From contig JAUTXA010000291.1 in assembly GCA_030838265.1 (NCBI GenBank), positions 1-21,090 on the forward strand: 21,090 bases of DNA, in the 5' to 3' direction. This DNA is from Actinomycetota bacterium. GTDB lineage: Bacteria > Actinomycetota > Acidimicrobiia > Acidimicrobiales > BP-101. Position 1 is the stretch's first letter, and each line of letters starts with the position of its first letter. Under the pieces are notes generated by a model. The model worked only from the letters and a program-made list of their open reading frames with translations. It had not been told where the DNA came from and made no database searches. Of this stretch, positions 8,293 through 14,447 are shown in pieces. The translations under genes and the position numbers were made by a program.

Positions 8293-8634
8293 CCGACTCG
8301 CCTTGTTCGCCTTGGCGGCCGCCGGCTTCTTCGCTTTGGGCGTGCCCGACACGTACTTCCGGTGAATCACTTGGCGGGACACGCCCAGCACTCGGGCCAC
8401 TTCGGCCCACGCCCATCCGTCGTCTCGAGCCTTCTTGACCACCTCGCGCTCGATCGCCCTCAGCTCCGCCTTGAGCTCGCGAACCACGACGAGCCCACGC
8501 GGCGGCCTGACGTCGATGTCGCTCACCAAGGCCTGCAACCGCTCCTGGCGAGTGGTCTGACGTTCCATCTGCGCCACTTCCTTGGCCACGAGATTGGCCA
8601 CGTGGGCTCGATGCCATGCTTCTCGGTCGTCCAT
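8290..8634 (-). CDS. Small helix-turn-helix DNA-binding protein (114 aa)
   Basis: Residues 1-65 are charged and largely helical (MDDREAWHRAHVANLVAKEV, then RELKAELRAIEREVVKKAR), possibly a coiled-coil dimerisation arm. Residues 73-94 are a strong HTH, GWAWAEVARVLGVSRQVIHRKY, of a type frequent in actinobacterial small regulators that respond to no known ligand. The last 18 residues are a Lys/Ala-rich tail (KAKKPAAAKANKASR), as seen on several actinobacterial nucleoid-type proteins. The ATG at 8634 has ACGAGG 6 bases upstream. The gene ends 10 bases before ppdK, so the two may be cotranscribed. Its 177-base upstream region carries three regularly spaced palindromes and a candidate promoter, making autoregulation and control of ppdK a reasonable hypothesis. 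The family has no function I can name. Confidence 0.82.
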   Translation of the reverse strand: MDDREAWHRAHVANLVAKEVAQMERQTTRQERLQALVSDIDVRPPRGLVVVRELKAELRAIEREVVKKARDDGWAWAEVARVLGVSRQVIHRKYVSGTPKAKKPAAAKANKASR

Positions 8635-8669
8635 CGGTCGCCTCGTCCTCGATTGCGCTTCGGGCCGCG

Positions 8670-8783
8670 GTCAGCATGGGCTGACGAGCCCGGGGAGGGG
8701 ATGCCCCCGCGGGAAGTGGTCAGCATGGGCTGACGAGGGAGCGGAGTCAACAGCCAACGGCGAGACGGTCAGCCAATGCTGAC
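8670..8783. repeat. Three perfect palindromes GTCAGC-N4-GCTGAC at exact 49-base intervals
   Basis: Perfect inverted repeats with identical arms occur at 8670-8685 (spacer ATGG), 8719-8734 (spacer ATGG) and 8768-8783 (spacer CAAT). The first bases of successive copies are 49 apart both times. The first two copies share a longer direct repeat, GGTCAGCATGGGCTGACGAG; the third diverges in the loop and just after the palindrome but keeps both arms. The array fills the gap between the glyS stop (28 bases from copy 3) and the small HTH gene. Dyad symmetry, repetition and position suggest operators for a dimeric regulator. As RNA each could fold into a 6-base stem with a 4-base loop, but no run of U follows, so they are not typical terminators. 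Confidence 0.85.
8722..8750 (-). promoter_or_regulatory. Candidate promoter of the small HTH gene, overlapping palindrome 2
   Basis: On the minus strand, TTGACT (8750-8745; five of six to consensus) is followed after 17 bases by CATGCT (8727-8722; three of six, including the key A2 and T6). The -10 box falls inside the middle palindrome, so a protein bound there would block polymerase. The predicted start would leave a leader of about 80 bases containing palindrome 1. The -10 match is weak, so this is a hypothesis. Confidence 0.35.
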
Positions 8784-8811
8784 GCATGTGCGGCGGCGCG
8801 GCCGGCGAAGG

Positions 8812-10122
8812 TTAGAGGGCGAGGCGGGTGGCGAGCTCGTCGACGAGGGAGTCGATCGGGACGCGGACCTGCTCGAGGGAGTCGCGGTCGCGGATGGTGA
8901 CGGCCCGGTCCTCGAGGGTGTCGAAGTCGACGGTGACGCAGAGGGGGGTGCCGATCTCATCCTGGCGGCGGTAGCGGCGGCCGATGGCCTGGGTCTCGTC
9001 GTAGTCGCACATCCACCGCGGCTGCACCAACGAGAGGACCTCGCGGGCGACCGGCGTCAGCGTGTCCTTCTTCGAGAGCGGCAGGACGGCGACCTTGTAG
9101 GGCGCCAGACGGGGATGCAACCGGAGCACGCTGCGCTTCTCACCGTTGACCTCGTCCTCGTCGAAGGCCGACAGGAGGAAGGCCATCATCGTGCGCGTGG
9201 CCCCGGCGGCGGGCTCGATGCAGTGGGGCACGTAGCGCTCCCCGCTGGCCTGGTCGAAGTACTCGAGCTTCTCGCCCGAGAACTTGGCGTGCTGTGTCAG
9301 GTCGTAGTCGCCGCGGTTGGCGATGCCCTCGAGCTCGTCCCACCCCCACGGGAACATGAACTCGACATCGGACGTGGCCGAGCTGTAGTGGCTCAGCTCG
9401 TCGGCGTCGTGGTCACGCAGCCGCAGGGCATCCGGCGGGATGCCGAGATCGAGGTACCAAGCTTTGCGCTCGTTGCGCCAGTAGTCGTACCACTCGGCCG
9501 ACTCGGCGGGCGGTACGAAGAACTCCATCTCCATCTGCTCGAACTCGCGCGTCCGGAAGACGAAGTTGCCCGGCGTGATCTCGTTGCGGAACGACTTTCC
9601 GACCTGGGCGATGCCGAAGGGCGGCTTCTTGCGCGACGTCTGCAGAATGTTGGCGAAGTTGACGAACATGCCCTGGGCCGTCTCGGGCCGCAGGTACACC
9701 TCGGCGCCCGCCCCCTCGACGGGCCCGGCGTAGGTCTTGAACATGAGGTTGAACTGACGAGCCTCGGTGAAGGACTCCTTGGCCCCGCAGTTGGGGCACA
9801 CGTTGGGGTCGTCGAGCTTGTCGAGGCGAAAGCGCTCGTTGCAGCTTCGGCAGTCAACGAGCGGATCGGTGAAGTTCTGAAGGTGGCCGCTCGCCTCCCA
9901 GATGGCGGGCGGCGAGAGGATGGCGGCGTCGAGGCCGACCACGTCGTCGCGTAGCTGCACCATCGAGCGCCACCACGCCTCCTTGACGTTTCGCAGCATG
10001 AGGACGCCGAGGGGCCCGTAGTCATAGGTCGACCGGAAGCCGCCGTAGATCTCGGCCGACGGGAAGATGAATCCCCGTCGCTTGCAGAGATTGACGATGT
10101 CCTCCATCGAGTCGGCCGGCAT
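8812..10122 (-). CDS. glyS: Glycyl-tRNA synthetase, one-subunit (alpha2) class II type
   Basis: A 436-residue enzyme that charges tRNA-Gly, shorter than some homologues but with every core element. Motif 1 region: YDYGPLG (34-39). A zinc ribbon follows with C91, C94, C109 and C112. Motif 2 is GKSFRNEITPGNFVFRTREF (R179), with the conserved EMEFF, and motif 3 is GATRTMMAFLL (R310). The C-terminal anticodon-binding domain spans about 335-430 (APYKVAVLPL, GRRYRRQDEIGTPLCVTVDF). The ATG at 10122 is kept although it lacks a Shine-Dalgarno: a TAACCT box 8 bases upstream suggests a near-leaderless message; an internal ATG five codons on is the alternative. recO lies 42 bases upstream in the same direction, as in mycobacteria where glyS, uppS and recO are also neighbours. 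Confidence 0.97.
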   Translation of the reverse strand: MPADSMEDIVNLCKRRGFIFPSAEIYGGFRSTYDYGPLGVLMLRNVKEAWWRSMVQLRDDVVGLDAAILSPPAIWEASGHLQNFTDPLVDCRSCNERFRLDKLDDPNVCPNCGAKESFTEARQFNLMFKTYAGPVEGAGAEVYLRPETAQGMFVNFANILQTSRKKPPFGIAQVGKSFRNEITPGNFVFRTREFEQMEMEFFVPPAESAEWYDYWRNERKAWYLDLGIPPDALRLRDHDADELSHYSSATSDVEFMFPWGWDELEGIANRGDYDLTQHAKFSGEKLEYFDQASGERYVPHCIEPAAGATRTMMAFLLSAFDEDEVNGEKRSVLRLHPRLAPYKVAVLPLSKKDTLTPVAREVLSLVQPRWMCDYDETQAIGRRYRRQDEIGTPLCVTVDFDTLEDRAVTIRDRDSLEQVRVPIDSLVDELATRLAL

Positions 10123-10130
10123 GACGAGCG

Positions 10131-10136
10131 AGGTTA
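10131..10136 (-). promoter_or_regulatory. Putative -10 element for glyS
   Basis: The minus strand reads TAACCT, then 8 bases, then the ATG of glyS. The 42-base recO-glyS gap holds no ribosome-binding site close to the ATG. The same hexamer occurs before the gene at 20374. No clear -35 box is present. Confidence 0.35.
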
Positions 10137-10164
10137 GTGGAGGCCTTTCGCGGGCCCGGGACGA

Positions 10165-10884
10165 TTAGCCGCGATCGAGGATGTGCACCGACCGCAACCG
10201 GCGCTCGATGTGATGCTCCATGGCCTGGGTCGCGAGGGCGTCGACCTCTTGCACGACCGGGCCGTCGGGCTCGGCCAGGGCCCGGTTCAGCTCGCCCCCG
10301 AGGACGCGGCGCATGAGGTCGAGGGCCTCGAGTGAGACGGGAGCGCCGCGGCGGTCGGTGCGACAGAGCACGCCCCCTTCCCCCAGGTCGAAGGCGACCA
10401 GGTCGTCGGTCGACCCGCAGACCGCGCACTGGTCGAGCAGGGGTCGGAAGCCCTCGAGGGCGAGCAGCTTCCAGTAGAAGGCGCCAACGGTCAGGGGGGC
10501 GTTGTTGGCGGCCAGCGACCGCAGCCCGTTGACGAGCATCTGGTAGAGCCGCGGGTTGGCCTCGCGCTCCTGGGCCAGCTGGTCGACGGCCTCGAGCATC
10601 GACGACGCCCGCGACAGGCGATCGAGGTCCTCCCGGATGGCCTTGAAGTGGTCGAGGGTCTCGGCCTGGCTGACGATGTCGAGCTCCCCTCGCCCCTCGT
10701 AGAACAGCGCGCTCAGGTGGCTGACGGGCTCGAGCCGGCTCCCGAAGCGGCTCTTGGTCTTGCGGACCCCCTTGGCGACGGCGCGCACCTTGCCGCGGCC
10801 CTCGGTCAGCAGCACGATGATGCGGTCGGCCTCACCCAGCCGGTAGGTGCGAAGGACGACCCCCTGGTCGCGGTAGAGGCCCAC
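10165..10884 (-). CDS. recO: DNA repair protein RecO
   Basis: A 239-residue member of the RecFOR pathway that helps load RecA onto SSB-coated gaps. The N-terminal OB fold is clear (GLYRDQGVVLRTYRLGEADR, then GKVRAVAKGVRKTKSRFG), followed by the helical domain. The zinc-finger position has C-x2-C (CAVCG, about 161-164), but the second half reads LCRTDRRG, so one of the usual four Cys is Asp. The GTG at 10884 gives the expected RecO N-terminus; longer in-frame sequence belongs to shadow over uppS. It starts 13 bases after the uppS stop, with GAGGAG in the last uppS codons as a possible ribosome site. The order uppS-recO is conserved in actinobacteria. Confidence 0.95.
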   Translation of the reverse strand: MGLYRDQGVVLRTYRLGEADRIIVLLTEGRGKVRAVAKGVRKTKSRFGSRLEPVSHLSALFYEGRGELDIVSQAETLDHFKAIREDLDRLSRASSMLEAVDQLAQEREANPRLYQMLVNGLRSLAANNAPLTVGAFYWKLLALEGFRPLLDQCAVCGSTDDLVAFDLGEGGVLCRTDRRGAPVSLEALDLMRRVLGGELNRALAEPDGPVVQEVDALATQAMEHHIERRLRSVHILDRG

Positions 10885-10897
10885 GCGACGGCGAGAC

Positions 10898-11617
10898 CTA
10901 CTCCTCGACGGCGCCGAAGCGCCGGTCGCGGCGCTGGAACTCGCGCACCGCTTCGAAGAGGTGGTCCCGGCGGAAGTCAGGCCACAGCACCTCGGTGAAG
11001 ACAAGCTCGCTGTAGGCCATCTCCCAGAGCAGGAAGTTCGAGATGCGGAACTCCCCCGACGTGCGGATCATGAGATCGGGGTCGGGCATGTCGGGCAGAT
11101 AGAGACGCGAGCGGATGGCCTTCTCGTCGATCTTGCTCGCCGGCACCCTCTCGTCAACCAGCTGGCGGACGGCATCGACGATCTCGGCCCGTCCGCCGTA
11201 GTTGAAGGCGATGGTGAAGGTCATCGTGCGGTTGGAAGCAGTCAGCGCCGCCGCCTCGTCCATGCGCTTCAGCAGGCGCTTCGGCACCCGCCAGTCCCGC
11301 CGCCCGGCGAAGCACATGCGGACACCGCGCTCGTTCAGCTCGTCGCGGCGTCGGGTGAGGATCGACTCGTTGAAGCCCATGAGGTAGCGGACCTCGTCGG
11401 GCGGGCGCTTCCAGTTCTCGGTCGAGAAGGCGTAGACGGTCAGCCACTTCACGCCGAGCTCGAGCGCCCCCTCGACGGTGTCGAACAGGGCCTCCTCGCC
11501 GGCGGCGTGGCCCTCGGTGCGGGGCAGGCCCCGCTTGCGGGCCCAGCGCCCGTTGCCGTCCATGACGCACGCGATGTGGGCCGGGATCCGGTTCGGATCG
11601 ATGCCGTCGAGGTCCAC
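10898..11617 (-). CDS. uppS: Cis-prenyltransferase (undecaprenyl/decaprenyl diphosphate synthase)
   Basis: A 239-residue Z-type isoprenyl diphosphate synthase that builds the polyprenyl carrier for cell-wall precursors from farnesyl or related diphosphate and isopentenyl diphosphate. The catalytic Asp is D20 in VMDGNGRWA. FSTENW, FNYGGRAEI and the substrate-binding RTSGEFRISNFLLWEMAYSE motif are all present. Its place beside recO is that of the long-chain synthase in mycobacteria, which favours the long-chain product. The GTG at 11617 is preferred because it gives the usual short N-terminus and has TACCGT 6 bases upstream; another in-frame GTG at 11638 would add seven residues. Frame further upstream is shadow of the YihY gene. 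It diverges from the YihY gene across 61 bases. Confidence 0.96.
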   Translation of the reverse strand: MDLDGIDPNRIPAHIACVMDGNGRWARKRGLPRTEGHAAGEEALFDTVEGALELGVKWLTVYAFSTENWKRPPDEVRYLMGFNESILTRRRDELNERGVRMCFAGRRDWRVPKRLLKRMDEAAALTASNRTMTFTIAFNYGGRAEIVDAVRQLVDERVPASKIDEKAIRSRLYLPDMPDPDLMIRTSGEFRISNFLLWEMAYSELVFTEVLWPDFRRDHLFEAVREFQRRDRRFGAVEE

Positions 11618-11623
11618 CCGGGG

Positions 11624-11629
11624 ACGGTA
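11624..11629 (-). promoter_or_regulatory. Putative -10 element for a leaderless uppS transcript
   Basis: The minus strand reads TACCGT, then 6 bases, then GTG, the same hexamer and spacing as before dnaG. It lies in the 61-base divergent region between uppS and the YihY gene, where a promoter for the left-hand gene cluster must lie unless transcription enters from outside. No ribosome-binding site is visible. Confidence 0.45.
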
Positions 11630-11678
11630 CCGCGCCACTGCATGTGGTGAGCGCCGCTCAAATGGGTACAGACCCGAC

Positions 11679-12596
11679 GTGCTCGACCGCCTCCTCGGAC
11701 CCCTCGCCCGACGCTTTGCCTTCATGGCCACGGCTCTGCGCGTCCAGAAGCGCTTCAGTGAGGTCCACGGGGGGTGGCTGGCGTCGGCGGTGACCCTCAC
11801 CGCGTTCCTCTCGCTCTTTCCCCTGATCCTCGTGGTCATCGCCGTCATTGGCTTCTTCTCGGCCCACGGGACCGACGTCGGCGGGAACATCATCCGCGGC
11901 CTCGGGCTACCGGCCGGTGACGCCACCAAGTCGGTGTTCTCGGCCATCGACACCGCCCAGAAGAGCCGGCGGGCGGCCTCGATCATCGGCATCGCCGGGC
12001 TCCTGTGGTCGGGTCTCGGGGTCGTCGCTGCCCTCGAGTACGCCATCGACACGGTCTGGCAGGTGCCGAGCCGCGGCATCAAGGACAAGCTCAGCGGCCT
12101 GGCCTGGCTCGTGGGTGCCGGCGTGATCCTCGGCGCCTCGTTCGCCCTCACGGCCGTCATCAACTTCCTGCCCGGGTTCCTCGCTCCCGTCGCCATCGCT
12201 GTGGGCCTGGCCGTCGACGTCGTGCTCTGGCTCTGGACCCTGAAGGTCCTCGGCAACCACGAGGTGGGGTGGCGGCCGCTGCTCCCGGGCGCTGTCCTCG
12301 GTGCCATCGGCTTCGAGATCCTCAAGGCGGTCGGGAGCATCTATGTCCCGCGGGCGGTGGCCTCGTCCTCGGCCCTCTACGGCTCGATCGGCGTGGTGTT
12401 CGCGGTGCTGGCGTGGCTCCTGTTCTTCGGACGCCTCGTCGTCTACGCCGCCGTCCTCAACGTCGTGCGCTGGGAAGAGGATCACGGCACCGTCACCGTC
12501 GAGATCGAGCTACCCAACCTCCCCGACCAGGTCCCCGTCGCCGCCACTCGCGCCGGCGAGGCCGAACCGACCCCGGCGGTCAGGGCCTCGGCCTAG
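11679..12596 (+). CDS. YihY/BrkB family integral membrane protein
   Basis: A 305-residue protein with about six membrane helices at roughly 36-60, 95-125, 135-160, 163-187, 195-220 and 230-262. The family signature is clear: HGGWLASAVTLTAFLSLFPL near the first helix, and LYGSIGVVFAVLAWLLFFG near the last. The C-terminal 40 residues are soluble and acidic, then Ala/Pro-rich. The family was once called ribonuclease BN by error; it is now regarded as an envelope protein of unsettled function, perhaps a transporter. The GTG at 11679 is the likely start, as it is the last before the conserved region apart from an internal ATG; no ribosome site is evident. It diverges from uppS. Its stop shares the bases CTAG with the stop of the oxidoreductase on the other strand. 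Confidence 0.9.
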   Translation: MLDRLLGPLARRFAFMATALRVQKRFSEVHGGWLASAVTLTAFLSLFPLILVVIAVIGFFSAHGTDVGGNIIRGLGLPAGDATKSVFSAIDTAQKSRRAASIIGIAGLLWSGLGVVAALEYAIDTVWQVPSRGIKDKLSGLAWLVGAGVILGASFALTAVINFLPGFLAPVAIAVGLAVDVVLWLWTLKVLGNHEVGWRPLLPGAVLGAIGFEILKAVGSIYVPRAVASSSALYGSIGVVFAVLAWLLFFGRLVVYAAVLNVVRWEEDHGTVTVEIELPNLPDQVPVAATRAGEAEPTPAVRASA

Positions 12597-13522
12597 AGCG
12601 AGGCGGCCGCCGGAAGCACCTCAGCGGCGATGAGGCGGACGTGGTCGAGGTCCTTGATGTCGAGAACCTGGAGGTAGGCCCGCTGGGCGCCGACCTTGGC
12701 GAACTCGGCCAGCTTGTCGACGCATTGCTGTGGTGTGCCGGCCACGTCGATGTTGGCCGGCGGGCGGCCGATGGCCTCGGCTCGCCGGTTGACCTCGGCC
12801 TCGTCGGCCCCACAGCAGATCGTCACCGCCGAGGAGAGCACCATCGAGGACGGGTCGCGTCCCGCCGCCTCGCACGCGGCGCGCACCCGGTCGAACTGGC
12901 CGCTGGCCGCGTCGACGGTGTGGAACGGCGTGTTGTACTCAGCGGCGAACTTGGCCGCCAGGCGCGGCGTCTTGGTCTTGCCGGCACCGCCCATGACGAT
13001 CGGCGGGTGCGGCGTCTGGGTGGGCTTGGGCAGGGCCGGGCTGTCGGTCAGCGTGTAGTGCGAGCCCGAGAAGCTGAACTTCTCCCCCACTGGCGTGGAC
13101 CAGAGTCCGGTGATGATCGAGAGCTGCTCCTCGAGGTGCTCGAAGCGCACACCAAAAGGCGGGAAGTCGATGCCGTAGGCGCTGTGCTCGTTGGGGTTCC
13201 AGCCCGTCCCCAGACCCAACTCGACCCGTCCGCCGCTCATGACGTCGACCTCGGCCACCGAGATGGCCAGCGGCCCGGGCAACCGGAACGTCACCGGAGA
13301 GACCAGCGTCCCCAACCGGATGCGCGATGTCTCTCGGGCCAGACCGGCGAGGGTGATCCACGCATCGGTGGGCCCGGGCAGGCCCGATCCCCCACCGAAG
13401 CTGATGTAGTGGTCAGAGCGGAAGAAGGCGTCGAAGCCCTCGTCCTCGGTCACCTTGGCGATCGCCAGCTGGTCGTCGTAGGACGCGCCCTGCTGCGGCT
13501 CGGTGAAGATGCGCAGATCCAT
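12593..13522 (-). CDS. LLM-class F420-dependent oxidoreductase, Rv1855c-like
   Basis: A 309-residue luciferase-like TIM-barrel protein. The N-terminus MDLRIFTEPQQGASYDDQL and the motifs AFFRSDHYISFGG, GLPGPTDAWITLAGLARETS, RIRLGTLVSPVTFRLPGPLA and SGGRVELGLGTGW match the Rv1855c group of F420-dependent enzymes as I recall it (TIGR03560). The family transfers hydride between coenzyme F420 and an unknown substrate in the cytoplasm. The C-terminal part (HPPIVMGGAGKTKTPRLAA) is the usual insertion-barrel segment. The ATG at 13522 has an AGGACGG element just upstream. The gene stands alone between convergent YihY and divergent ANTAR genes, so context gives no substrate. It implies that this organism makes F420. 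Confidence 0.93.
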   Translation of the reverse strand: MDLRIFTEPQQGASYDDQLAIAKVTEDEGFDAFFRSDHYISFGGGSGLPGPTDAWITLAGLARETSRIRLGTLVSPVTFRLPGPLAISVAEVDVMSGGRVELGLGTGWNPNEHSAYGIDFPPFGVRFEHLEEQLSIITGLWSTPVGEKFSFSGSHYTLTDSPALPKPTQTPHPPIVMGGAGKTKTPRLAAKFAAEYNTPFHTVDAASGQFDRVRAACEAAGRDPSSMVLSSAVTICCGADEAEVNRRAEAIGRPPANIDVAGTPQQCVDKLAEFAKVGAQRAYLQVLDIKDLDHVRLIAAEVLPAAASL

Positions 13523-13565
13523 CCCGCCGTCCTAGCAGATCGATGGAAAAGCAGCCGTTTCGCCC

Positions 13566-13589
13566 GGTTTCGGCGCAACATGCGGGTGT
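13566..13589 (+). promoter_or_regulatory. Candidate stress-sigma-type promoter of the GAF-ANTAR gene
   Basis: GGTTTC (13566-13571) and GGGTGT (13584-13589) resemble the GTTT/GGGTAT pair used by sigma-B/sigma-F-type factors, with a spacer at or slightly under the short end of the known range. A housekeeping -10-like TAGAGT overlaps at 13589-13594, but no -35 accompanies it. Start here would give a leader of roughly 80 bases holding the two hairpins described next. Confidence 0.25.
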
Positions 13590-13619
13590 AGAGTTGGGTC
13601 TGTAGCGAGTCCGTAGCTC

Positions 13620-13640
13620 TCCCCTTCAGAGCAGAGGGGA
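13620..13640 (+). promoter_or_regulatory. Leader hairpin with AGAGCA hexaloop (possible ANTAR target)
   Basis: The arms TCCCC-T-TC (13620-13627) and GAGGGGA (13634-13640) pair into a seven-pair stem with one bulged T and leave a six-base loop, AGAGCA (13628-13633). ANTAR domains are known to bind paired hairpins whose hexaloops have A at position 1 and G at position 4; this loop has both. It lies 38 bases before a gene that itself encodes an ANTAR protein. A proper hexaloop partner hairpin was not found. Confidence 0.4.
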
Positions 13641-13647
13641 AGCGCCC

Positions 13648-13672
13648 CTGGCTCAACCCAATACGGAGCCAG
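13648..13672 (+). promoter_or_regulatory. Hairpin enclosing the ribosome-binding site of the ANTAR gene
   Basis: CTGGCTC (13648-13654) and GAGCCAG (13666-13672) are a perfect 7-base inverted repeat around an 11-base loop, ending five bases before the GTG start. The Shine-Dalgarno-like GGAG (13665-13668) lies in the 3' arm and would be masked when the stem forms. This suggests translational control of the ANTAR gene, alone or together with the hexaloop hairpin upstream. Confidence 0.45.
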
Positions 13673-13677
13673 AGGCT

Positions 13678-14397
13678 GTGTCGGAGCCGACATCACTGCA
13701 CGAGAGCATCGTGGCCTTGTCGCGTTACTTCGCGGGCGACGAGAACCTGCAGGCAACCCTGCAGACCGTCGTCGACCTGTCCCAGCAAGCCATCCCGCCC
13801 GCGGCCATGGTCGGCATCACCATGTTGGTCGACGAGAGGCCGGCGACGAGTGTTTTCACCGACGACGCCGCGCCGGAGGTCGACCGGGCGCAGTACAGCA
13901 GCGGCCGGGGCCCGTGTCTCGATGCCTTCCGAGAGGGCGACGTGAAGCGCATCAAGTCGACGGACTTCGAGGCCCGTTGGCCGGAGTTCGCGGCGGCCGC
14001 AGCCAAGCACGGCATCAAGAGCACCTTGTCGATGCCACTCGCCATCGAGGATCAGCGCCTCGGTGCCCTCAACCTCTACGCCACGACAGATGACGCCTTC
14101 TCCGAGGAAGACGAGCGATTGGCCACGGCGTTCGCCACTCAGGCCGCCATCGCCCTGGGCAACGCGTCGGCCTACTTCTCGGCGCAGGAGCTGACCGAAG
14201 GGCTTCGCACAGCCATGGAGTCGCGCGCCACCATCGAACAGGCCAAGGGCATCCTCATGGCCCAGTCGGCTGTCGGCCCCGACGAGGCGTTCGAACTGCT
14301 GCGCCGGGCATCACAGCGCGAGAACCGCAAGCTCCGCGACATCGCCCACGAAATCGTCGAGCGTGCTGCCGAGGGCAAGCCACCCGTCGAGCGCTGA
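13678..14397 (+). CDS. GAF and ANTAR domain RNA-binding antiterminator-type regulator
   Basis: A 239-residue cytoplasmic regulator. Residues about 10-165 are a GAF sensor domain (SRYFAGDENLQATLQTVVDL, GRGPCLDAF with C80, STLSMPLAIEDQRLGALNLY). Residues about 172-232 are an ANTAR domain (ELTEGLRTAMESRATIEQAK, GILMAQ, DEAFELLRRASQRENRKLRDIA). ANTAR proteins bind RNA hairpins and prevent termination or change translation; the GAF part presumably senses a small ligand or redox state. Actinobacteria often carry several such stand-alone GAF-ANTAR proteins. GTG at 13678 is chosen for the GGAG 9 bases upstream. The leader has two hairpins, one with an ANTAR-type loop. The helicase gene follows after 50 bases but appears to have its own promoter. 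Confidence 0.93.
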   Translation: MSEPTSLHESIVALSRYFAGDENLQATLQTVVDLSQQAIPPAAMVGITMLVDERPATSVFTDDAAPEVDRAQYSSGRGPCLDAFREGDVKRIKSTDFEARWPEFAAAAAKHGIKSTLSMPLAIEDQRLGALNLYATTDDAFSEEDERLATAFATQAAIALGNASAYFSAQELTEGLRTAMESRATIEQAKGILMAQSAVGPDEAFELLRRASQRENRKLRDIAHEIVERAAEGKPPVER

Positions 14398-14411
14398 GCC
14401 TCGCGCCGTCC

Positions 14412-14440
14412 CTGAAGACGTCACAGCCCCCGTCTACCCT
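14412..14440 (+). promoter_or_regulatory. Candidate promoter of the helicase gene, leaderless type
   Basis: TACCCT (14435-14440) ends 7 bases before the GTG of the helicase gene and is preceded, after a 17-base spacer, by CTGAAG (14412-14417), a weak -35. No ribosome-binding site lies upstream of the GTG, so a transcript beginning at or next to the start codon is likely. Confidence 0.45.
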
Positions 14441-14447
14441 CGGCCAG

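Noticed and set aside
5748..8438. Open frame of 896 codons on the plus strand
   Set aside because: It lies antisense to ppdK, whose motifs are complete. The translation is rich in Gly, Leu, Asp, His and Val with no recognisable domain, as expected for the opposite strand of a GC-rich gene.
8697..8707. Hairpin GGGG-ATG-CCCC between palindromes 1 and 2 as an intrinsic terminator of glyS
   Set aside because: The stem is short with a three-base loop and no U run follows on either strand; it may be chance in GC-rich sequence.
8670..8783. A short CRISPR array: three repeats of about 20 bases with 29-base spacers and a degenerate last copy
   Set aside because: Only three units, repeat shorter than usual, no cas genes or leader in the window, and symmetry limited to a 16-base dyad. 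The palindromes fit operators or a dispersed repeat better.
11618..12340. N-terminal extension of uppS by about 240 residues
   Set aside because: It is antisense to the YihY gene and unlike any cis-prenyltransferase; the family starts shortly before the catalytic DGNGRW motif.
13553..13573. Inverted repeat GCCG...CGGC upstream of the ANTAR gene as a first ANTAR hairpin
   Set aside because: The stem is four bases with a long loop and no A1/G4 hexaloop, and it may lie upstream of the transcription start.
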